From DASWHR01 sp035541035 (GTDB lineage: Bacteria > Actinomycetota > AC-67), in contig DATLFO010000012.1 in the NCBI GenBank assembly GCA_035541035.1, forward strand, positions 1 to 10,632: a DNA stretch of 10,632 nt. The letters are read 5' to 3'. Under the pieces are notes generated by a model. That model was given only the letters and a program-made list of their open reading frames with translations, had not been told where the DNA came from and made no database searches. Shown here piece after piece: positions 7,173 to 10,632 of the stretch. Position 1 is the stretch's first letter, and each line of letters begins with the position of its first letter. A program made the translations under genes and the position numbers.

Positions 7173-7504
7173 TTCTTGGTCTCCGTTTTCTTGGATTCCT
7201 TCTTGGCGGGCTTGGATTCCTTGGCGGCGGGCTCGGCCTTCTTCGCGGAAGAGGTGTCGGTGGCCGGGCTTTCACCGGCCGAGTCCGTCGAGGTGTCCTT
7301 TCCGGTCGCCAGCTTGGTCTTCGAGGATGAGCGGTTGTCGGTCGAGTAGAAGCCAGAGCCTTTCAGCACGATCCCGACCGGATGGAAGACGCGCTTGAGC
7401 TCGCCGCCGCAGTGCGGGCATTCCGTCAGCGGCGGGTCGGTGAAGCTCTGGACTGCTTCGGTGTGCCGCTTGCAGGAGCGGCAGGCGTATTCGTAGGTCG
7501 GCAT
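7169..7504 (-). CDS. FmdB-family zinc-ribbon protein with lysine-rich tail
   Basis: A small 111-residue protein. The first 50 or so residues are the FmdB/CxxC_CxxC regulatory domain: MPTYEYAC at the start, C8xxC11 and C29xxC32 as a four-cysteine zinc site, and a conserved GSGFYSTD at about 49-56. The family was named for a putative formamidase regulator; its general function is unknown. Residues about 57-111 form a low-complexity Lys/Ser/Ala/Glu tail ending in many lysines, with KESK repeated, likely disordered and possibly nucleic-acid binding (inference). The ATG at 7504 has no SD but a TACAAT box ten bases upstream. The stop overlaps the mtnP start by four bases, so the two are translationally coupled. 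Confidence 0.9.
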   Translation of the reverse strand: MPTYEYACRSCKRHTEAVQSFTDPPLTECPHCGGELKRVFHPVGIVLKGSGFYSTDNRSSSKTKLATGKDTSTDSAGESPATDTSSAKKAEPAAKESKPAKKESKKTETKK

Positions 7505-7514
7505 AGCAGGCGGG

Positions 7515-7520
7515 ATTGTA
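7515..7520 (-). promoter_or_regulatory. Candidate -10 box for the fmdB-mtnP-uppP transcript
   Basis: On the minus strand TACAAT (five of six bases of the -10 consensus) ends ten bases before the ATG at 7504. Counting its last T as -7 puts the start near 7508 and leaves a leader of about four bases, with no SD. The best -35 at 17 bases is poor (TGAGCA). It would let these three genes be expressed independently of the cyclo-ligase gene upstream. Confidence 0.4.
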
Positions 7521-7548
7521 TCGGGGAGGCGGCCGGGTGCTCACGCCG

Positions 7549-7574
7549 CCCGGCTCAGCCCGGCTCAGCCCGGC
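7549..7574. repeat. Short tandem repeat at the end of the cyclo-ligase gene
   Basis: A 10-bp unit, CGGCTCAGCC, occurs twice in direct tandem at 7551-7570, flanked by partial copies. The unit contains GGCTCAGCC, itself a palindrome around its central C. On the minus strand one unit supplies the TGA stop of the cyclo-ligase gene. Next to it, GCCGGG at 7532-7537 can pair with CCCGGC at 7549-7554 across 11 bases, but no T tract follows. Confidence 0.6.
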
Positions 7575-8128
7575 CGGATCACCCGGCGCTCGGTCACGAT
7601 CACGCGAACGGGCAGGTCGTGGGACTCGACCGGAACCTCCGCCACGATCTGGCAGTCGAAGCACACGCCGATGCGAAGCGCGGGGGTGGTGGCCAGGAAC
7701 GAATCGTAGAAGCCGCCTCCGTACCCGAGCCGCCGCCCGTGCTCGTCGAAGGCGACGCCCGGCACCAGCACCGCCACGTCCGGTCCCGGATCGACCGCGA
7801 CCGGATCCAGCGGCTCGGGAATGCCCCGGGAGCCGGGCGCCAGATCGTCGGGCGCTTCGACCACGGCGGCCCGCATCCGGGCTCCGTCGACGAAGGGCAT
7901 CAGGACGCGACGAGCGGATGCCAGCAGAGCGTGGACCATAGGCTGGGTGGGTATCTCCGTGCCGAAGGACGCGAAGGCCATCACTTCGGCGGCGGCGGCG
8001 ATTTCGGGGAGCGAAAGGACTCGAGCGGCCAGTGCCGCACCCGCGGATTCGCGTTCCGATCGGGTAACTTTTGCTCGCCTCGCTAGGGCGGTTCGCCGAA
8101 CAATGCGTTTTTGGTCCTGAATGTCCAC
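7565..8128 (-). CDS. ygfA: 5-formyltetrahydrofolate cyclo-ligase
   Basis: ATP-dependent conversion of 5-formyl-THF to 5,10-methenyl-THF, returning the stored or inhibitory folate to the one-carbon pool. With the GTG start at 8128 it has 187 residues, normal for the family (about 180-200). The basic N-terminal helix (QKRIVRRTALARR) fits the nucleotide/phosphate contact region, VPGVAFDEHGRRLGYGGGFYD at about 122-142 contains the family signature GYGGGFYD, and the last strand is VRVIVTERRV. The frame is open far upstream with no ATG near a sensible place. GTG at 8128 is chosen because AAGGA lies eight bases before it and the protein then starts just ahead of the basic helix. It is divergent from the GAF-GGDEF gene and 60 bases upstream of the FmdB gene on the same strand. 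The 6S RNA often found beside this gene in proteobacteria was not seen. Confidence 0.9.
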   Translation of the reverse strand: MDIQDQKRIVRRTALARRAKVTRSERESAGAALAARVLSLPEIAAAAEVMAFASFGTEIPTQPMVHALLASARRVLMPFVDGARMRAAVVEAPDDLAPGSRGIPEPLDPVAVDPGPDVAVLVPGVAFDEHGRRLGYGGGFYDSFLATTPALRIGVCFDCQIVAEVPVESHDLPVRVIVTERRVIRPG

Positions 8129-8136
8129 TGCCGGGG

Positions 8137-8141
8137 TCCTT
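8137..8141 (-). promoter_or_regulatory. Ribosome binding site deciding the cyclo-ligase GTG start
   Basis: AAGGA on the minus strand, eight bases before the GTG at 8128. It is the only good SD match near the plausible start of this gene and is the reason for preferring GTG over other in-frame codons. Confidence 0.6.
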
Positions 8142-8249
8142 AACTCATTGGCCCGGAAAGCGTATGAGATAAAGGTCGTCGCGGCATTTGCCGAGACTTG
8201 AAGACAAGGCCCGTCCGTGCCGCGGGGGTGGCGGCGGGCTTCGGGGAAC

Positions 8250-8254
8250 GGAGG
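8250..8254 (+). promoter_or_regulatory. Ribosome binding site for the GAF-GGDEF gene
   Basis: GGAGG precedes three consecutive in-frame candidate starts, TTG 8255, GTG 8258 and TTG 8261. The gaps are three bases to GTG 8258 and six bases to TTG 8261. It argues against the TTG at 8198, which has no SD. Confidence 0.55.
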
Positions 8255-8257
8255 TTG

Positions 8258-9577
8258 GTGTTGTCGAGCCGAGCCAGGGTCGCCTTCGCGATCCTGATAG
8301 GAACCGGCGTGTCGCTGCTCGCGGCGACCTTCGCCGCGTCGGCCGGACTGGCCGCGCGGCTCGGGCTCGCCGCCGGCGGCATCGTCGCGCTGGTCGGATC
8401 CGGCGTGCTGGCCCGCTACGAATCGCTGCGGGTGCGGCTGGAGCGTTCCCTCAACGAACTGCAGGCATCCCGTGACGAACTTCAATCGAGCCTGGGCACG
8501 CTGGGCGAGGCGCTGCGCTCGACCCACGACCTGACCAGCCTCCTGCAGGTGGTTCTGGAGACCGCGACCCGGGCCATGCACGCCTCGTCGGGCGCTGCGT
8601 ACCTGCTGACGAACACCCGGACCGAGATGACCGTCAAGTGCGCCCATCAGCTCGACCGCACCTTCGCGGGGCGCCGGATCCGGGTCGGCGAGGGAATCGC
8701 TGGCCGGGTCGCCCAGACGCGCGCGCCGATGCTGATCCCCTCCGACATCACCCCGCCCGCGCCGTCGGACGCCGAACCCGAGGCCACCACCATGATCGCG
8801 GTGCCGCTGGAGTCGGCCTCGCATTTGATCGGCGTGCTCGCCCTCTACGGCCGCGAGCACGGGCAGAAGTTCACCACGGCCGACTTGGAGACGCTGATGT
8901 CGCTGGCCCGCCAAGCCGCGGTCGGCATCGAGAACGTTTTGCTGCATCAGGAGGCGCAGCGCCTGTCGATCACCGACGGGCTGACCGGGCTGTGGAACCG
9001 CCGGTACCTTCAGATGCGGCTGGCGCAAGAGGTCGAGCGCTCGATCCGGTTCCGGCGTCCGCTGTCGGTCGTGCTGCTCGACGTGGACTTCTTCAAGGCG
9101 ATCAACGACCGATACGGTCATCAGCGCGGGGACGCGGTGCTGATCGAGCTGTCGCAGCGGGTCGTGCGCGCGGTGCGCGGGCAGGTCGACACGCTGGCGC
9201 GGCTCGGCGGCGAAGAGTTCGTGCTGCTGCTCCCCGAGACCGCGGCCGAGGGCGCCCGGAAGGTCTGTCAGAAGATCTTGGAGGCCGTCTCGTCCGAGCC
9301 GTTCGGCGGCGAGGGCGAGGATCAGGCGTGGGTGACGGTCTCGATCGGCTGCGCGACGTTCCCGCAGCACGGCACGACGCCGCAGACACTGCTGCGCACC
9401 GCCGACTTCGCGATGTACGAGGCGAAGGCGCGCGGCCGCAACCGCGTCGTGATGGCCGACGAGCTCGACTCGTCGCCGTCGGGCGGGGATCCGATGCTGC
9501 CCGATGAGCCCGAGGAGCCGGAGCCGGCGCTGCTGGAGATCGACGTCATGGCCGCCGATCCCTTTCCGGACCTGTAG
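8258..9577 (+). CDS. Membrane-anchored GAF-GGDEF diguanylate cyclase
   Basis: Predicted c-di-GMP synthase of 439 residues. Two N-terminal hydrophobic helices (about 8-30 and 34-51) anchor it, a charged heptad-like stretch (about 54-85) is a probable coiled coil, a GAF sensor domain follows (about 90-232) and then a GGDEF domain (about 236-400). The domain begins ITDGLTGLWNRRY, with LLDVDFFKAINDRYGH inside and the active-site loop GGEEF at 317-321. Five residues before GGEEF the I-site position reads GQVD, so the arginine of RxxD is missing and product inhibition through that site is doubtful. The last 35-40 residues are an acidic, proline-rich tail. The start is uncertain: GTG 8258 is used, TTG 8261 has better SD spacing, and TTG 8198 would add 20 residues. 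It is divergent from the cyclo-ligase gene, and galU follows 132 bases downstream from its own promoter. The GAF ligand cannot be told. Confidence 0.9.
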   Translation: MLSSRARVAFAILIGTGVSLLAATFAASAGLAARLGLAAGGIVALVGSGVLARYESLRVRLERSLNELQASRDELQSSLGTLGEALRSTHDLTSLLQVVLETATRAMHASSGAAYLLTNTRTEMTVKCAHQLDRTFAGRRIRVGEGIAGRVAQTRAPMLIPSDITPPAPSDAEPEATTMIAVPLESASHLIGVLALYGREHGQKFTTADLETLMSLARQAAVGIENVLLHQEAQRLSITDGLTGLWNRRYLQMRLAQEVERSIRFRRPLSVVLLDVDFFKAINDRYGHQRGDAVLIELSQRVVRAVRGQVDTLARLGGEEFVLLLPETAAEGARKVCQKILEAVSSEPFGGEGEDQAWVTVSIGCATFPQHGTTPQTLLRTADFAMYEAKARGRNRVVMADELDSSPSGGDPMLPDEPEEPEPALLEIDVMAADPFPDL

Positions 9578-9669
9578 ACCGCCGGCGGTGTCGCTCGCCG
9601 GTCCCGGGGCCGTTTCCGGATCCGTGAGCCCGTTCTCGTCCGTAAACTCGCGGGCGGCGGCTCGCTCGC

Positions 9670-9698
9670 TTGCCCGCCGCGTCACGTGCTTCTACACT
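9670..9698 (+). promoter_or_regulatory. Candidate galU promoter
   Basis: TTGCCC at 9670-9675 and TACACT at 9693-9698 are separated by 17 bases. With the last T at -7 the start would be near 9705, five bases before the galU ATG, which has no SD. This resembles the promoter-to-start geometry of the TetR and FmdB genes. Confidence 0.45.
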
Positions 9699-9709
9699 CC
9701 GCCGCCAAG

Positions 9710-10582
9710 ATGCCCATCAGAAAAGCGGTCATCCCCGCCGCCGGCCTCGGGACGCGATTTCTTCCTGCGACGAAGGCGCAGCCGAAGGAGATGCTGCCGG
9801 TAATCGACAAGCCGGCGATTCAGTACGTCGTCGAGGAGGCCGTGCGCGCGGGCCTGGATGACATCCTGATCATCACCGGCCGCGGAAAGCGCTCGATCGA
9901 GGATCACTTCGATCAGAACGTCGAGCTCGAGGTCTTCCTGGAATCGAAAGGCAAGACCGACGAGGTCCGCGAGATGCGCGCGATCAGCGATCTGGCCGAC
10001 ATCCACTACGTGCGGCAGAAAGAAGCGCTCGGGCTGGGGCATGCGGTGGCGATGGCCGAGCGGCACGTAGGCGGCGAGCCGTTCGCGGTGCTGCTGGGCG
10101 ACGACATCATTATGGATCCGTTGCTCGAGGAGATGGTGGCGGTCCACGAGCGCGAGGGGCGGAGCTGCCTGGCGCTGATGGAGGTCAGCCGGGACGAGAT
10201 CTCCTCCTACGGCGCGGTCGCGCCGGAGCCCGTCGGGCCGAACCTGGTGAAGGTCGCCGACATCGTCGAAAAGCCCTCGCCGGCGGAAGCGCCGTCCAAT
10301 CTCGCGGTGATCGGACGCTACGTGCTCACGCCCGAGATCTTCGACGCGTTGCGCAAGACCGAGCCGGGACACGGCGGCGAGATCCAGCTGACTGATGCGA
10401 TCCGTTCGCTGGTGGACACGCAGGCGGTCTACGGATACGTGTTCGAAGGAACGCGCTACGACATCGGCAAGAAGATCGACTATCTGCGCGCCGGCGTCGA
10501 GCTGGCCGCGGAGCGGGAGGATCTTGCGGCGGAGTTCCGCGAGTTCCTCGCCGAGTTCGTCGTGCGCAAGAAGCTCGTCTAG
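9710..10582 (+). CDS. galU: UTP-glucose-1-phosphate uridylyltransferase
   Basis: Makes UDP-glucose from UTP and glucose-1-phosphate for polysaccharide, glycolipid and trehalose-type synthesis in the cytoplasm. It has 290 residues, typical of bacterial GalU. The nucleotide-binding loop AAGLGTRFLPATKA is at 10-23 and is followed by PKEMLP; LGDD at 129-132 supplies the metal-binding aspartate; EKP is at 187-189; GGEIQLTDA at 222-230 is the sugar-phosphate side signature; and YDIGKK lies near the C-terminus. The ATG at 9710 is chosen because the signature N-terminus begins there. An in-frame GTG at 9686 would add eight residues and overlaps the promoter-like sequence. No SD is present. It is transcribed in the same direction as the GAF-GGDEF gene but separated by 132 bases. 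The 50 bases after the stop hold no gene or clear terminator. Confidence 0.95.
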   Translation: MPIRKAVIPAAGLGTRFLPATKAQPKEMLPVIDKPAIQYVVEEAVRAGLDDILIITGRGKRSIEDHFDQNVELEVFLESKGKTDEVREMRAISDLADIHYVRQKEALGLGHAVAMAERHVGGEPFAVLLGDDIIMDPLLEEMVAVHEREGRSCLALMEVSRDEISSYGAVAPEPVGPNLVKVADIVEKPSPAEAPSNLAVIGRYVLTPEIFDALRKTEPGHGGEIQLTDAIRSLVDTQAVYGYVFEGTRYDIGKKIDYLRAGVELAAEREDLAAEFREFLAEFVVRKKLV

Positions 10583-10632
10583 CTCCTCATTCCGGTCCAG
10601 GCATCATCCCTCTCCTTCTCTCCACCTTCGAG

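Noticed and set aside
8129..8257. 6S RNA or other small RNA next to the cyclo-ligase gene
   Set aside because: The divergent spacer is too short for 6S RNA and shows no long stem; only a 5-bp repeat at 8182-8193 is visible. A TACGCT at 8164-8159 (minus) could be a -10 box but has no supporting -35.
9578..9601. Possible terminator after the GAF-GGDEF gene
   Set aside because: There is a perfect 12-base palindrome with no loop, and an alternative 6-bp stem (9582-9587 with 9596-9601), but no T tract follows, so it cannot be called an intrinsic terminator.
7565..9685. Very long minus-strand reading frame extending the cyclo-ligase frame upstream to about 700 residues
   Set aside because: Only the last 187 residues look like protein. 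The rest is antisense to the GAF-GGDEF gene and is R/Q/H-rich, as expected from the complement of GC-rich codons.
10587..10607. Minus-strand start with AAGGAG just upstream at the right edge
   Set aside because: The frame from the ATG at 10607 stops after six codons; the SD-like match comes from a purine-rich strand.
1..10632. CRISPR arrays, transposases, attachment sites, tRNA or rRNA genes
   Set aside because: No regularly spaced repeats, mobile-element proteins or RNA gene signatures were seen; the window reads as ordinary chromosomal sequence.

Overview
This 10.6 kb window is a strongly GC-rich, gene-dense stretch of bacterial chromosome. It holds ten recognisable genes, no RNA gene, no mobile element and no gene-free stretch over 300 bases. 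Codon third positions are nearly all G or C, so antisense and off-frame reading frames stay open for long distances; those were treated as shadows. Gene content (TldD/TldE, two diguanylate cyclases, UppP, MTA phosphorylase, FmdB-type zinc ribbon, 5-formyl-THF cyclo-ligase, GalU, a TetR/diiron pair) suits a free-living high-GC bacterium, possibly of a deltaproteobacterial-type lineage (Myxococcota, Binatota or similar) or a high-GC relative. The sequence alone does not settle the phylum.

Layout. (1) 1-2081 (+): the C-terminal half of tldD, cut by the window edge, overlaps tldE by four bases; together they encode the TldD/TldE metalloprotease. (2) 2083-3594 (-): a polytopic membrane diguanylate cyclase, convergent with tldE and ending one base from it. 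(3) 3595-3754: divergent control region with an 11-bp perfect inverted repeat and a promoter embedded in a 33-bp imperfect palindrome. (4) 3755-5457 (+): a two-gene operon, TetR-family repressor plus ferritin-like diiron oxidase, joined by an ATGA overlap. (5) 8128-5498 (-): a four-gene same-strand run, 5-formyl-THF cyclo-ligase, FmdB-family zinc ribbon, MTA phosphorylase and undecaprenyl-diphosphatase; the last three are tightly packed. (6) 8258-9577 (+): a second diguanylate cyclase with two membrane helices and a GAF domain. (7) 9710-10582 (+): galU, followed by 50 bases with no gene.

How the genes work together. Most are housekeeping: peptide maturation/proteolysis (TldDE), one-carbon metabolism (cyclo-ligase), methionine/adenine salvage (MtnP), lipid-carrier recycling for the envelope (UppP) and UDP-glucose supply (GalU). 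The two cyclases should feed c-di-GMP pools; one has a canonical inhibitory RxxD site and the other does not, so they are probably controlled differently. The least explained unit is the TetR/diiron pair, an apparently self-regulated oxidase of unknown substrate.

A cross-cutting pattern is visible in translation signals. Three genes that begin transcription units (the TetR gene, the FmdB gene and galU) have no Shine-Dalgarno sequence but have a TANNNT box ending 6-11 bases before the ATG. Downstream operon genes such as tldE and the diiron gene have clear SD sites. This suggests leaderless or nearly leaderless mRNAs.
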